The notes: a model not told the origin generated them from the sequence alone. Counted from the first letter of the stretch, positions 1-10,278 are shown. The stretch: DNA of 43,635 nt from Thermoleophilaceae bacterium (GCA_025937135.1 JAICRZ010000005.1:1-43635), one strand, 5' to 3'. Made by a program: numbers and translations.

Positions 1-531
1 CACGGCCAGCGCCGCGAGCGCCGGCTTCCAGAGCGAATGCTGGAAGCTCGCACCGCCGATGTAGCCGAGCATGCTCGCGTAGACCGCCCACGCGATGGCA
101 GCCGCGGCGTCGGCGGTCGCGAACCGGCGCCAGGCCATGTCGAGCCCGCCGGCCGCGAAGGTCGTTCCGCTGCGCCCGCCGGGCAGGAAGCGCGCCACCA
201 CGATCAGGACCGCGCCATGGCGGCCGATCGCCCGCTCGGCCCAGTCGAGCCGCTCCTGCGCGCGCTCGCTCTTGAAGAGCTTGCGTGCGGCTGGGTCGCC
301 CAGGCGGCGGCCGAGGAAGAAGACGATGTTGTCGCCCGTGAAACCGCCGATCGCCGCGGCGGGGATCAGGAACCAGAGCGACAGGTCGCCGCGCGCGGCC
401 AGCACGGCGGAGGCGATCAGGACCGTCTCCGCCGGGATGATCGGGCACAGCACGTCGACGGCCGCGACCGCCAGCACCGCCACGTAGGTGACGGGACTGG
501 CGGAGACGACGGTCGTGAGCCAGTCGAACAT
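1..531 (-). CDS. DedA family (SNARE-associated/VTT) membrane protein, 3' end truncated by window edge
   Basis: Reverse-strand translation from ATG at 531: MFDWLTTVVSASPVTYVAVLAVAAVDVLCPIIPAETVLIASAVLAARGDLSLWFLIPAAAIGGFTGDNIVFFLGRRLG...RFLPGGRSGTTFAAG; DedA-like motifs (F/R-x-x-P-G-x-R-x-x-x-x-x-x-A-G). Not in the ORF track because it is open at the edge. Confidence 0.85.
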   Translation of the reverse strand, partial: MFDWLTTVVSASPVTYVAVLAVAAVDVLCPIIPAETVLIASAVLAARGDLSLWFLIPAAAIGGFTGDNIVFFLGRRLGDPAARKLFKSERAQERLDWAERAIGRHGAVLIVVARFLPGGRSGTTFAAGGLDMAWRRFATADAAAAIAWAVYASMLGYIGGASFQHSLWKPALAALAV

Positions 532-553
532 CGCGACCGGCGCGCTCGATCGC

Positions 554-1042
554 CTACAGCGCGGGCCTTCCGGCAGCCCGCTCCGACGCGCCGGCGCTTC
601 CGATCGCCAGCACGAACACGATCACGCCGAGGATGATGTCGTTCCAGCTGGCCGTGGACGTCGCGTCGATCGTGAACGCGGCGATGAACAGCCATACGCC
701 GATCGCTGCGTTGAGGATGCTGATCCCCGTCGAGCGGTACGCCCCTCCGATCTTGACGAACGCCAGGAACGCCACGATCGCGCCGAACACGACGTCGTTC
801 CACTTCGGGTCGCCAGGCGCGTAGTTCAGCACCCAGGGCGCGATGATCAGCCAGATGCCGGCCACCACGTTCAGGGCGCTGAGCGACGCGACCTCCTCAC
901 GCCAGCCGCCGCGGTTGTCCGGCGGGGGCGGCGGCGGGGCAGCGGCGTCGTAGACGGGCATATCCGGGCGCACAGGGCGCTGCGCGCCGCGACGGTCGTA
1001 TGGGGCGCGTGTTCGGCCTCTAGTACGTGGGTGAGTCGCCAT
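554..1042 (-). CDS. SPW repeat-containing membrane protein
   Basis: Repeated 'W..I..G' membrane segments (ALNVVAGIWLIIAPWVLNY...WNDVVFGAIVAFLAF; LNAAIGVWLFIAAFTID...SWNDIILGVIVFVLA) typical of SPW repeat proteins. Confidence 0.75.
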   Translation of the reverse strand: MATHPRTRGRTRAPYDRRGAQRPVRPDMPVYDAAAPPPPPPDNRGGWREEVASLSALNVVAGIWLIIAPWVLNYAPGDPKWNDVVFGAIVAFLAFVKIGGAYRSTGISILNAAIGVWLFIAAFTIDATSTASWNDIILGVIVFVLAIGSAGASERAAGRPAL

Positions 1043-1181
1043 CGGGTCCTCCTTCGTCGACTACACCCTTGAGATCCCCGGGGAGGCGGCCGGAGCTTCG
1101 GGACGGGTTAGCGCGATTACGTTCCCGGCGGCCGGGCGTTAGCCATCTGACCACGAAGATGAAGCTAGCGTTGCGCCCGAA

Positions 1182-1254
1182 GGGCCAGTAGCTCAGCGGT
1201 TAGAGCAGCGGACTCATAATCCGTAGGTCCCAGGTTCGAATCCTGGCTGGCCCA
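1182..1254 (+). tRNA. tRNA with anticodon CAU (elongator Met or Ile2/lysidine type)
   Basis: gggccag-tagctcagcggttagagca-gcggactCATaatccgt-aggtc-ccaggttcgaatcctgg-ctggccc-a; full cloverleaf, 7-bp acceptor stem, GGTTCGAATCC T-arm; no encoded CCA. Confidence 0.95.
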
Positions 1255-1256
1255 TC
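1216..1256 (+). repeat. att-like direct repeat, left copy (within tRNA)
   Basis: ataatccgtaggtcccaggttcgaatcctggctggcccatc. Confidence 0.95.
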
Positions 1257-1375
1257 GGCGCAGACCCGGACCTGCCCGACCGTGTCCGCCGCGCGCCGTT
1301 CTCGCGGAGGCACCGGAGCGATCGTTCATTCACTGCGTCCCTCGATCTGCCCTCGCGCGGGCCGCGCGTAATGAT

Positions 1376-1801
1376 GTGGGCTGGCCATTGCATTGGAAGG
1401 GCGGCACCCCGATGGGAATGTTTTACGTCGACGTCAGCTCGGGCGACTTTGCGACGCATAGCCAGCTATACGCGCACGGCGTGCTCGACCAGGACGGGCA
1501 TGCGCGGCCGCCGTGGCACCGGGTTCAGGCGACCAGCGACGCAAGCACCCTCTGGTACGCGCTGATGCGTAAGCGCTCGCACGGCATCTGGCTGGGAGCG
1601 CTGACCATGCGCGGTGGCGACCACCACACGAAGCTGCTCGCCGACGGCTGGGAAGACGTGCCGCCCGAGCGCACCGGCGAATCATTGGGCGGCAAATCGG
1701 CGGAGCTAGCGCCGACCCCGTTCGACAGTGAGCGCTGGGAACGACTCAACGGCCGAAGCCCTGATATCGGGAGCGAGGGGCCCCCGACGCGCGACAGGTA
1801 G
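1376..1801 (+). CDS. Hypothetical protein
   Basis: 141-aa ORF with internal start options (1412/1418); no recognisable family; compositionally plausible (FYVDVSSGDFATHSQLYAHGVLDQDG...). Confidence 0.4.
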   Translation: MGWPLHWKGGTPMGMFYVDVSSGDFATHSQLYAHGVLDQDGHARPPWHRVQATSDASTLWYALMRKRSHGIWLGALTMRGGDHHTKLLADGWEDVPPERTGESLGGKSAELAPTPFDSERWERLNGRSPDIGSEGPPTRDR

Positions 1802-1858
1802 AGCTCATATCGCCGTCCGCGCGCCCTGCATCCCAGGGCCCTGTGGTGGCCGCGACCG

Positions 1859-4213
1859 TCAGTCTGAGGTTCTTCGCCGCGCCGGGCGCCGGCCGGTGGG
1901 CTGGCGCAGAGCTTCGCGTGCGACGATGGCGGCAATCGGACGCGCGACTGGCTCGTCGATGCTTACGTCGATTGTCTCGCCGGCGTGAATGATCTGAAGC
2001 GGTTGTCCTTGCCGCAGCGAGTAGCGCACGCCGTCGTGGCTCACTTCCACCCGCAGCCGCCGCTCGCGAAAGCAGATTCCGAAGGCGAGGCGGGTCAGGC
2101 GCTCGGGCAGCCGGGGTCTGAAGCTCAGGGCGCCGTCGTGGTCGCGCATGCCGCCGAACCCCGCTACGGCGACGATCCAGGCTCCCGCGAGCGACGCGAT
2201 GTGCAGCCCGTCGCGGGTGTTGTGCTCGAGGTTGTCGAGGTCCATCAGGGCGGCCTCGGCGAAGTAGTCGTAGGCGAGCTCGAGCTGGCCGACCTCGGCC
2301 GCGATGACGGCCTGGGTGCACGCCGACAGTGAGGAGTCGCGCACCGTGAGGGCCTCGTAGTAGGCGAAGTTGCGGACCTTGGCCTCGTCGCTGAAGGCGT
2401 CTCCGCGCAGGTGCAGGGCGAGCACCAGGTCGGCCTGCTTGACGACCTGCTTGCGGTACAGGTCGACGTAGGGGAAGTGGAGCAGCAGCGGGTACTGATC
2501 GGGGGCGGTGTGCTCGAAGTCCCACGGCTGGTGCTCGGTGAAGCCCTCGGCCTGAGGGTGGACGCCCAGCTGCTCGTCGAAGGGGATCAGCATCGCCTGC
2601 GCGGCGTCGTGCCAGGCGGCCGTCTCCTCCGCGTCCACGCCCAGCCGGGCCGCGCGGTCGGCGTGACGTTCGACGGCTTCGGCGGCCAGGCGCAGGTTCC
2701 GCTGCGCCATCAGGTTCGTGTAGACGTTGTTGTCGGCGACCGCGCTGTACTCGTCGGGGCCCGTGACCCCGTCGATGCGAAAGCGCCCGCGGGCGTCGTG
2801 ATGGCCGAGCGAGCGCCACAGCCGCGCCGTCTCGACGAGCAGCTCGAGCCCGGTGTCGCGCTCGAAGGCGGGGTCGTCGGCCGCGGCCTGGTAGCGGCCG
2901 ACGGCATCGGCGATGTCAGCGTCGATGTGGAAGGCGGCCGTGCCGGCCGGCCAGTATCCCGAGCACTCCTGGCCGTCGATCGTTCGCCATGGAAACGCCG
3001 CGCCCTTGAAGCCGAGCAGCCGGGCCCGTTCGCGCGCCAATCCGAGGGTGGCGTGGCGCCAGCGCAGCGCGTCGGCCGCGGCGTGCGGCGCTGTGTAGGT
3101 CAGGACGGGCAGCACGAAGGTCTCGGTGTCCCAGAAGCTGTGCCCGTCGTAGCCCGGGCCCGTCAGGCCCTTGGCGGGGATGGCGCGGCGCTCGCCGCGC
3201 GCGCTCGACTGCAGCGTGTGGAAGAGCGCGAAGCGCACGGCCTGCTGCAACTCGGCGTCGCCCTCGAGCTCGACGTCGCCGCGCTCCCAGAAGTCGTCGA
3301 GGTAGCCGCGCTGTCCGGCGAGCAACCCGTCCCAGCCGGTGTGGCGCGCCTCGGCCAGAGCGCCGGTCACCTGGTCGCCCAGTGCCGCGGTCGAGCGCTG
3401 GCTCGACCAGCCGTACGCGAGCAGCTTGACGACGCGCAGGCGCTCGCCCGGCTGCACGTCGGCCGTAATTGTCACGCGCCCGAGGTCCCTGCTGCTCTCG
3501 GTCGCGGTCTCGGTGCCGGGCGGACCTGCGACGAGGTGATCCATGGCCGCGGCCATCCGCAGCGCGCTCTTCTTGGTGACGTGCACGAGCACGACGCGCG
3601 CGTCGTGGTCGTAGAACTGCTCGGGGCGCAGCGCCGCGCCCAGCTCCGCCGCCGCGCGTGGATCGTCGTCGGCCGGCGGCATCGGCTCGTTCGCCACCAG
3701 CTCGGATTGCACGACCAGGCGGGCTGCGGCGTCGAGCGATTCGACCTCGTAGAGGATCGCGGCCACCGCCCGCTGCACGAACGAGACCATGCGCACCGAC
3801 GAGACGCGCACCCGCTTGCCCGCCGGTGAGCTCCACTCGGCGCGGCGGTGCAGCACGCCGGCCCGGAAGTCCAGTATCCGCTCGTGGCTGTGCAGCTCGC
3901 CGAAGCGCACGTCGAACGGCTCGTCGTCGACGAGCAGGCGGATGATCTTGCCGTTGGTGACGTTGACGGCGGTCTGCCCCGCCTCGGGATAGCCGTAACC
4001 GGCCTCGGCGTAGGGCAGCGGGCGCTGCTCGTAGAGGCCGTTGAGATAGGTGCCGGGCAGCCCGGCCGGCTCACCCTCGTCGAGGTTGCCACGCAGGCCG
4101 ATATGACCGTTGGCAAGCGCGAACGCCGACCCCGCTTGGGCGAGCACGTCGAGGTTCAGCTCGGTCTCGCGGACGGACCACGGATCGACGGCATAGGCGG
4201 GATGCTGGATCAC
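1859..4213 (-). CDS. Glycoside hydrolase family 65 protein (maltose/trehalose/kojibiose phosphorylase-like)
   Basis: [63 protein letters not shown]...; [51 protein letters not shown] are GH65 phosphorylase motifs. GTG start overlaps the TGA of the upstream HAD gene (GTGA). Confidence 0.92.
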   Translation of the reverse strand: MIQHPAYAVDPWSVRETELNLDVLAQAGSAFALANGHIGLRGNLDEGEPAGLPGTYLNGLYEQRPLPYAEAGYGYPEAGQTAVNVTNGKIIRLLVDDEPFDVRFGELHSHERILDFRAGVLHRRAEWSSPAGKRVRVSSVRMVSFVQRAVAAILYEVESLDAAARLVVQSELVANEPMPPADDDPRAAAELGAALRPEQFYDHDARVVLVHVTKKSALRMAAAMDHLVAGPPGTETATESSRDLGRVTITADVQPGERLRVVKLLAYGWSSQRSTAALGDQVTGALAEARHTGWDGLLAGQRGYLDDFWERGDVELEGDAELQQAVRFALFHTLQSSARGERRAIPAKGLTGPGYDGHSFWDTETFVLPVLTYTAPHAAADALRWRHATLGLARERARLLGFKGAAFPWRTIDGQECSGYWPAGTAAFHIDADIADAVGRYQAAADDPAFERDTGLELLVETARLWRSLGHHDARGRFRIDGVTGPDEYSAVADNNVYTNLMAQRNLRLAAEAVERHADRAARLGVDAEETAAWHDAAQAMLIPFDEQLGVHPQAEGFTEHQPWDFEHTAPDQYPLLLHFPYVDLYRKQVVKQADLVLALHLRGDAFSDEAKVRNFAYYEALTVRDSSLSACTQAVIAAEVGQLELAYDYFAEAALMDLDNLEHNTRDGLHIASLAGAWIVAVAGFGGMRDHDGALSFRPRLPERLTRLAFGICFRERRLRVEVSHDGVRYSLRQGQPLQIIHAGETIDVSIDEPVARPIAAIVAREALRQPTGRRPARRRTSD

Positions 4214-4953
4214 GCGCCGTCGAGCAGCTCGGCGAGATCCGCGACGACCACGTCGGCGCCGTGCTCGCGCAGCGCGTCGGCGTGACCGGCACGGTCGACG
4301 CCCACAACGCAGGCGAATCCCCCTGCACGCCCGGCCGCAACGCCCGCGAGCGCGTCCTCGAACACCGCGGCGTGACTCGGCTCCACGCCGAGCGCTCGCG
4401 CCCCCGCCAGGAACGTGTCCGGCGCCGGCTTGCCCTTGAGTTGGTCGCGCTCGGCGACGACGCCGTCGATCCGCTGCTCGAAAAGGTCCTCGATGCCCGC
4501 GGCGACCAGCACGTCGCGGCAATTCGTGCTCGACGACACGACCGCCCGGCGGAGGCCTGCGTCGCGCGCCGCGCGGACGTAACGGACCGACCCGTCGTAG
4601 GGCTCGACGCCCTGATCGCGGATCATCCGCAGCACGATCTCGTTCTTGCGGTTGCCGAGCCCGTCGACTGTCTCGGCCCCCGGGGGATCGTTCGGGTCGC
4701 CCCGTGGCAGGTCGATGCCGCGCGCATCCAGGAACGAGCGCACGCCCTCGTAGCGAGGCTTGCCGTCAACGTACTCGTCGTAGTCGGCCGCAAGGTCGAA
4801 CGCGATGAAGCTCTCACCCGTGCGCGCCGCCCGCTCGTGCAGATAGGCGTCGAACATCTCCTTCCACGCGGAAGCATGGACGTCGGCGGTCTGCGTCAGC
4901 ACACCGTCGAGGTCGAACAGGCAGGCTCTCACCCCATCGGGCAGGCCGAGCAT
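4210..4953 (-). CDS. HAD-family beta-phosphoglucomutase-like phosphatase/mutase
   Basis: [25 protein letters not shown]..., [21 protein letters not shown]..., [29 protein letters not shown] motifs I-IV; coupled to GH65. Confidence 0.9.
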   Translation of the reverse strand: MLGLPDGVRACLFDLDGVLTQTADVHASAWKEMFDAYLHERAARTGESFIAFDLAADYDEYVDGKPRYEGVRSFLDARGIDLPRGDPNDPPGAETVDGLGNRKNEIVLRMIRDQGVEPYDGSVRYVRAARDAGLRRAVVSSSTNCRDVLVAAGIEDLFEQRIDGVVAERDQLKGKPAPDTFLAGARALGVEPSHAAVFEDALAGVAAGRAGGFACVVGVDRAGHADALREHGADVVVADLAELLDGA

Positions 4954-5032
4954 GCACAGACCCTACGCGCCGCCGGTCCGGCACGTAAGAATGACCGTCG
5001 AGGCGACGCTGGAGGACCGTGGAGAGACGCGT

Positions 5033-5389
5033 ATGGATGTTCGCCTGAAGCGCGCGTACGAGCCCGCCGCGTCGGCGGACGGCCATCGCGTGCTGATCGA
5101 CAGGCTGTGGCCGCGCGGCGTTTCGCGCGAGCGCGCCGACCTCGACGGGTGGGAGAAGGACGTGGCTCCGAGCACCGAGTTGAGGCAGTGGTTCGGGCAT
5201 GAGCCGAGCCGCTTCGAGGAGTTCCGCCGGCGCTACATCGACGAGCTCCGTGCCAAGCGGCCGCAGCTCGCGACGCTCCGTCGTTACGCGCGAGATGGCA
5301 CGCTGACGCTGGTCTACTCCGCCCACGACGCGGAGCACAACGACGCCGTCGTGCTCGCGGAGATCCTGCGGCGTGGGCTGCCCTCATGA
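5033..5389 (+). CDS. DUF488 family protein
   Basis: MDVRLKRAYEPAASADGHRVLIDRLWPRGVSRERADLDGWEKDVAPSTELRQWFGHEPSRFEEFRRRY...LVYSAHDAEHNDAVVLAEIL; DUF488 signature. Confidence 0.88.
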   Translation: MDVRLKRAYEPAASADGHRVLIDRLWPRGVSRERADLDGWEKDVAPSTELRQWFGHEPSRFEEFRRRYIDELRAKRPQLATLRRYARDGTLTLVYSAHDAEHNDAVVLAEILRRGLPS

Positions 5390-6306
5390 CCTGGCGTGCC
5401 GGACGGCGGCTCTACATGCTCTCGTTCGACCACCGCGGCTCGTTCGAGACGGGACTGATGGGCATAGCCGGCGCGCCCAGCGAGGACGAGCGCCGGCGCA
5501 TCTCAGAGCTCAAGACCCTGATCTACGAGGGATTCACGCGGGCGATCGCCGATCAGGCGTCACGCGACGCGTGCGGGCTGTTGATCGACGAGGAGTTCGG
5601 TGCCGACATCGCGTGCTCGGCGCGCCGGGAGGGATTCATGCTGGCGATGCCCGTCGAGCGTTCCGGCCAGGACGAGTTCGACTTTGAGTTCGGCGCTGAC
5701 TTCGGCGAGCACGTCGAGGCGTTCGACCCGGACCTCGCGAAGGTCCTGGTGCGCTACAACCCCGACGGCGACGTGCAGCTCAACCGCCGCCAGGCCGGGC
5801 GCTTGGCCACGCTGTCCGGTTGGCTGCGCGCGAACGGCCGTAAGTTCCTGTTCGAGCTGCTCGTTCCGGCGACCGCGGAGCAGAGCGAGAGCGTCGGTGG
5901 CGATCAAGGAGCCTATGACCGTGACCTGCGGCCTGACCTCGTGGTCCGGACCCTGGCCGAGCTCCAGGCCGCAGGGGTCGAGCCCGACATCTGGAAGATC
6001 GAAGGCTTGGAGGCGCGCGCGGACTGCGAGCGAGTCGTCGCTCAGGCCCGAACGGGCGGACGCGACTCGGTCGACTGCGTGGTCCTCGGCCGCGGGGCAA
6101 GTCTCGATCGGGTCGCGCACTGGCTGCGCGAGGCGGCGCCGGTCAGCGGGTACACCGGTTTTGCGATCGGCCGGACGATCTGGTTGGAGGCTCTGACCGA
6201 GCACATCGCAGGACGGCTCGAGCGCGACTCGGCGACCGAGCAGATCGCCACCAACTACCGGCAGATGATCGACGTGTACGCGAGCGCGGCGCCTGCGTCC
6301 GCGTAG
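5386..6306 (+). CDS. DUF2090 / IolC C-terminal (2-deoxy-5-keto-gluconate-6-P aldolase-like) domain protein
   Basis: LYMLSFDHRGSFETGLMGI..., LLIDEEFGADIA, WKIEGLEARADCERVVAQAR, FAIGRTIWLEAL; overlaps DUF488 stop by 4 nt. Confidence 0.78.
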   Translation: MTWRAGRRLYMLSFDHRGSFETGLMGIAGAPSEDERRRISELKTLIYEGFTRAIADQASRDACGLLIDEEFGADIACSARREGFMLAMPVERSGQDEFDFEFGADFGEHVEAFDPDLAKVLVRYNPDGDVQLNRRQAGRLATLSGWLRANGRKFLFELLVPATAEQSESVGGDQGAYDRDLRPDLVVRTLAELQAAGVEPDIWKIEGLEARADCERVVAQARTGGRDSVDCVVLGRGASLDRVAHWLREAAPVSGYTGFAIGRTIWLEALTEHIAGRLERDSATEQIATNYRQMIDVYASAAPASA

Positions 6307-6310
6307 GCGG

Positions 6311-6682
6311 CTATGACCGACGGATGTTGATGACGGCCGGTCCCTGGGTGATCGCCAGCACGGTTGATCCGGCGCGTCCCACCCCGCCTTGGAAGCGATC
6401 GGGGTGCAGGTAGAAACCGAAGGCCTCGACGTGGTCGCGGTCGTGCTCGAAGTGAACGCCAGCATCCTCCGAGAGACGAACAGGCCAGAAGAGCGCCGGC
6501 GGCTTGGCGTGATCCACCGCTCCCAGGTCGCCCTGGAAGGCCGCCAGCAGGATCTCGGGATTGCCGCGTTCGACGACCCTGACCGCCACGCGCGACCCCG
6601 CGAGCGCCGCCAGGGCGTCGTGGACCTGCTCCCAGGTCAGGTCGACGTCGTCGGGGTGCCTCGGTATCTGCGCCGTTTCCAT
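6311..6682 (-). CDS. Hypothetical protein
   Basis: 123-aa ORF METAQIPRHPDDVDLTWEQVHDALAALAGSRVAVRVVERG...; tightly spaced between neighbours. Confidence 0.6.
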   Translation of the reverse strand: METAQIPRHPDDVDLTWEQVHDALAALAGSRVAVRVVERGNPEILLAAFQGDLGAVDHAKPPALFWPVRLSEDAGVHFEHDRDHVEAFGFYLHPDRFQGGVGRAGSTVLAITQGPAVINIRRS

Positions 6683-6684
6683 GC

Positions 6685-8037
6685 TCAGACGTGACTGCCG
6701 CGGCGCAGGTCCGCCTCCAGCTCTTTGATCGAAGAGCGCTTGGAGGCGTCGAACGGAGTCCGTGCCTTGCTCGTGCTTCGGCTCTGCCGGTCCGGGGCCA
6801 GTTCGGTGAGCGGCGTTCCGGCGTCGGCCAGACGGTCGCGGTCGACGCGCAGGCGCGAGCGGATCAGCGCCTGGATCTGATCAGTCACGTCCCAGACGTT
6901 GACGTTCATGCCCGCCAGGATCCGCTCGTCCTTGAGCCAGAAGGCGATGAACTCACGACCGGCGACGTCGCCGCGGAACACCACCTCGTCCCAGTCGACG
7001 GCGTGGCCGCTGTACTCCATGCCCACGTCGTACTGGTCGGAGTAGAAGTAGGGCACGAGGTCATAGGCGGCCGGGTGATCGAGCACCGGGTCGCCGGGGA
7101 CCGCGCCCCCGAGCATGTTGCGCGCCGCGGCGGGTCCCTGGTTGAGCGCGTTGGCCCAGTGCTCGACGCGCAGCTGCCCGAGCCGCGGGTGGCGGGCATT
7201 GGCGACGTCGCCCGCGGCGAACACTCCCTCGACCGCGGTCTGGAGGAACTCGTCGCAGACGATGCCGTTGTCGACGACGATGTCCGTGCCGGCGGCCAGC
7301 TCCGTCCGCGGCGTGGCGCCCACGCCGACGACGACGAGGTCGCAGTCGATCGTCCGCCCGTCCGTCGTGCGTACCCGTTCGACCGCGGTCGAGCCCTCGA
7401 AGCTCTCGACGCCGGTCCCGAGCAGCATCTGCACGCCGTGGTCGGTGTGGACGTCGCGGTAGATCGCGCCGGCCTCGGGGCCGAGCACATGCTCGAGCGG
7501 CACCGGCGCCGGGTCGATCACCGTCACGTCCAGGCCCATCTGCCGCGCCGAGGCGGCCACCTCGGAGCCGATCCAACCCGCGCCGACCACGACCAGCCCG
7601 CCACCGCGGCCGAGCCGCTCGCGGAGCCGATCGGACTCAGCGAGGGTGCGCAGGTAGTGGATCCCCTCCAACTGGGACCCCGGGAGCGTCAGCCGCCGCG
7701 CCTGGGCACCGGTGGTCAACAGCAGCCGGTCGTAGGGCAACCGCTCCCCGCCGTCGAGCACCACCTCTCCGGACGCCGGCTCGATGCGCTCGACGGTGGT
7801 GGAGGCGCGCAACTCGATCGCATGCTCGTCGTAGAAGGCCTCGTCGTGGACGTACACCTTGTCGAGGCCTGCGTCGCCGCGCAGGTAATCCTTCGACAGC
7901 GGCGGACGCTGGTAGGGCCGCTCCGGCTCCGAGCCGACGAGCACCACGCGGCCGTCGAACCCGTACTCGCGCAGGGCCTCGGCGGCCTTGGCGCCGGCCA
8001 GGCTCGCGCCGACGATGACGAACGTCTGCTTGCTCAT
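6685..8037 (-). CDS. NAD(P)/FAD-dependent oxidoreductase (ferredoxin/rubredoxin reductase-like)
   Basis: MSKQTFVIVGASLAGAKAAEALREYGFDGRVVLVGSEPERPYQRPPLSKDYL..., GGLVVVGAGWIGSEVAA, GVFAAGDVAN; C-terminal reductase domain. Confidence 0.92.
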   Translation of the reverse strand: MSKQTFVIVGASLAGAKAAEALREYGFDGRVVLVGSEPERPYQRPPLSKDYLRGDAGLDKVYVHDEAFYDEHAIELRASTTVERIEPASGEVVLDGGERLPYDRLLLTTGAQARRLTLPGSQLEGIHYLRTLAESDRLRERLGRGGGLVVVGAGWIGSEVAASARQMGLDVTVIDPAPVPLEHVLGPEAGAIYRDVHTDHGVQMLLGTGVESFEGSTAVERVRTTDGRTIDCDLVVVGVGATPRTELAAGTDIVVDNGIVCDEFLQTAVEGVFAAGDVANARHPRLGQLRVEHWANALNQGPAAARNMLGGAVPGDPVLDHPAAYDLVPYFYSDQYDVGMEYSGHAVDWDEVVFRGDVAGREFIAFWLKDERILAGMNVNVWDVTDQIQALIRSRLRVDRDRLADAGTPLTELAPDRQSRSTSKARTPFDASKRSSIKELEADLRRGSHV

Positions 8038-8053
8038 CGAGTTCTCCCTTGCC

Positions 8054-8761
8054 TCATGCTGGTACCTCTCCAGCGTCGATCCAGCCGCAGGTCTTACGCG
8101 GAGCCGGGTCAGGCTCGCGAGCCAGGTGTGCCCGGAGCGCGGCGCGAGCGTCGTAGAGCGACTTGTAGATCGCACCGGGCGTTGCGTGGAGATCGTCGGC
8201 GAGCGTCGCGGCCGGGACGCCGTCGATGGCGATCGCGATCAGCACGGTCCGCTGGCGTGCGGTCAGCCGATCGAGGATGAGATCGACCACGATCTGTAGG
8301 CGCTCCCCGGTCTCGACGCGCTCCTGCGCAGAGCACGTCGGATCGGCCACGAGCAGCGCACGGTCCGGATCTTCTGAGATTCCCACGCGGTCGTGTCCGC
8401 TACGGCGGCGAATGCTGACGGGCGCCTCGAGCGCGGCGAATTTTCGTGCCCACGTCCAGAACTGACTGTCGCCGCGGTACTGCTCGAGCTTTCGCAGGAG
8501 CACCACGAGCGCGTCGTCGGCGGCCTGCGTGGCGAGGTCCTCGATGTCGCTTCTCGGAAAGCCCGACAGATTCCGCACGCGGTGACGGATGTGGAACGTG
8601 GCCTCGCCTCGCAGCCGTTCGTGCAGGTCTGCGATCGCCCAGCCGCGCGTGGGCTCCGGTGCGTGCAGACGGCTCCACCAGGCTTGGGACTCCCCGTCGA
8701 GCACCCGCCTGGGCGCCGCCGCGCCGCGGGTTGGGACGGCAAGCACGTCGCTGGGGGCCAT
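8054..8761 (-). CDS. RNA polymerase sigma factor, sigma-70/ECF-like
   Basis: ATFHIRHRVRNLSGFPRSDIEDLATQAADDALVVLLRKLEQYRGDSQFWTWARKFA... and region 4-like LTARQRTVLIAIAIDGVPAATLADDLHATPGAIYKSLYDARAALRAHL. Confidence 0.82.
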   Translation of the reverse strand: MAPSDVLAVPTRGAAAPRRVLDGESQAWWSRLHAPEPTRGWAIADLHERLRGEATFHIRHRVRNLSGFPRSDIEDLATQAADDALVVLLRKLEQYRGDSQFWTWARKFAALEAPVSIRRRSGHDRVGISEDPDRALLVADPTCSAQERVETGERLQIVVDLILDRLTARQRTVLIAIAIDGVPAATLADDLHATPGAIYKSLYDARAALRAHLAREPDPAPRKTCGWIDAGEVPA

Positions 8762-9003
8762 CTGGTCCCCCTTCCTGACCGCGCGCTCAGCCGTTCCGAC
8801 CGGCCCACTGTCAATTGCGTTCCCTGAACATAGCCCCTGCACTCGGGCTTGTGCTGAGAGAGCTGACACCGAGCGAGCACCGGCGCGGTGGGTCCGTCGG
8901 GTTACCCGTTGCTTGACATCCGCCCGGAAGGGAGGACAGTCAGTGGACAGCTATGGGAGTGCTCCGGTCGGAACGGTCGGCGGCGCGCCCGGAAGGGGCG
9001 TCC

Positions 9004-10278
9004 ATGTCGCCTGATCGAGCAGGTTCGTCACGCGACGGGGTGCGTTTTCAGCGGGCAGAACGGAGCGGTCCGCTCCGGGTCCTTATCGCCGGGGCGGGCG
9101 TAGCCGGATTGGAGACGCTGCTGGCGCTGCGCGCGCTGGCCGCCGATCGGGTGGAGATCACGATCCTCGCCCCTGAGGCAAAGTTCACCAACCGGCCGAT
9201 GTCGGTGGACGAGCCGTTCAAGCCCAAGCGCGTGCGCGGGCTCAAGCTGGCTGACGTAGCCAAGGAGTTCGGGGCGGCCTGGCAGCGGGGCACGCTCGAC
9301 CGCGTCGATCACGAACGCCGCGTGGCGGTGACCGGCGAGGGTGACGAGCTTCCCTACGACCAGCTCGTGCTCGCGGTAGGTGCTCGTCCGGAGTGGGAGT
9401 GGGACGCCAAGTCGTATTGCGACGGCCACAACGGCGAGGCGAACCGGCTGTTGCTGCACCAGCTCCGTGAGGGTCGGATAAGCAGGGTCGCCTACGTCAA
9501 GCCACCGGGGCCGAGCTGGCCGCTGCCGCTCTACGACCTTGCGCTGAAGACGGCGGCCGACTGCGTGGCGCACGGCCGCGCGGGGGTGGAGCTGACGCTG
9601 GTGACGCCCGAGGAGGAGCCGCTCGCCGTCTTCGGCCACGCCGTCAGTGACGCGGTCCGTCGTCTGCTCGAGAACGGCGGTATCGCGCTCCACACCAGCA
9701 GCTATGGCGTGATGAGCCAGGAGGGCCGACTCGACATGTCGCCCGGTGACCGCAGCATCGGGATCGACCGGGTCGTGACCGAGCCGCAGCTCACCGGCCC
9801 GATCGTGCGCGGCATTCCGTTCGACATCGACCGCTTCGTTCGCACCGACCCGCATGGTCGCGTGCCCGGCATGGAGGGCGTGTTCGCCGCAGGCGACGCG
9901 ACGACGTTTCCCGTCAAGCACGGGGGCCTCGCCGCGGAGCAGGCGGACGCGGTCGCGGAGGTCATCGCGGCGTCTGCCGGCGCCGATGTCGACCCGCAGC
10001 CGTTCCACCCGGTGCTGCGCGGAGTGCTGCTGACCGGTGGCCCGGCGCGCTACCTGCGCGCCGACCTCGGTGGGGGGGCGGGCGACGACTCGATGATCTC
10101 CGCTCAGGCACTGTGGTGGCCGCCGAACAAGATCGCCGCGCGCTACCTCGCGCCGTACCTCAGCCGCCAAACCGGCGCCGCGGGCGACGTGCACCTCCCG
10201 GCCGACGCAGACGCGATCCACGTTGAAGTCGACCTCGGAGAACTACTCGACAGGCAGCCGGCCGGTTGGGCCCACTGA
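9004..10278 (+). CDS. FAD-dependent oxidoreductase (NDH-2 / sulfide:quinone oxidoreductase-like fold)
   Basis: PLRVLIAGAGVAGLETLLALRALAADRVEITILAPEAKFTNRPMSVDEPF..., PYDQLVLAVGARPEW, GVFAAGDATTFPVKHGGLAAEQADAVAEVIA. Start could also be 8953. Confidence 0.85.
   Translation: MSPDRAGSSRDGVRFQRAERSGPLRVLIAGAGVAGLETLLALRALAADRVEITILAPEAKFTNRPMSVDEPFKPKRVRGLKLADVAKEFGAAWQRGTLDRVDHERRVAVTGEGDELPYDQLVLAVGARPEWEWDAKSYCDGHNGEANRLLLHQLREGRISRVAYVKPPGPSWPLPLYDLALKTAADCVAHGRAGVELTLVTPEEEPLAVFGHAVSDAVRRLLENGGIALHTSSYGVMSQEGRLDMSPGDRSIGIDRVVTEPQLTGPIVRGIPFDIDRFVRTDPHGRVPGMEGVFAAGDATTFPVKHGGLAAEQADAVAEVIAASAGADVDPQPFHPVLRGVLLTGGPARYLRADLGGGAGDDSMISAQALWWPPNKIAARYLAPYLSRQTGAAGDVHLPADADAIHVEVDLGELLDRQPAGWAH

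Noticed and set aside
37-636. 199-aa forward ORF at the window start
   Set aside because: Charged low-complexity shadow; the reverse strand encodes a clear DedA membrane protein.
1214-1459. Reverse ORF ending ...MGQPGFEPGTYGL, and the similar start of 10243..10731
   Set aside because: GQPGFEPGT is the well-known spurious translation antisense to a tRNA T-arm; both merely mark the two tRNA-derived repeats.
8913-8936. TTGACA -35-like box upstream of the 9004 oxidoreductase
   Set aside because: No convincing -10 element at proper spacing; too weak to call a promoter.
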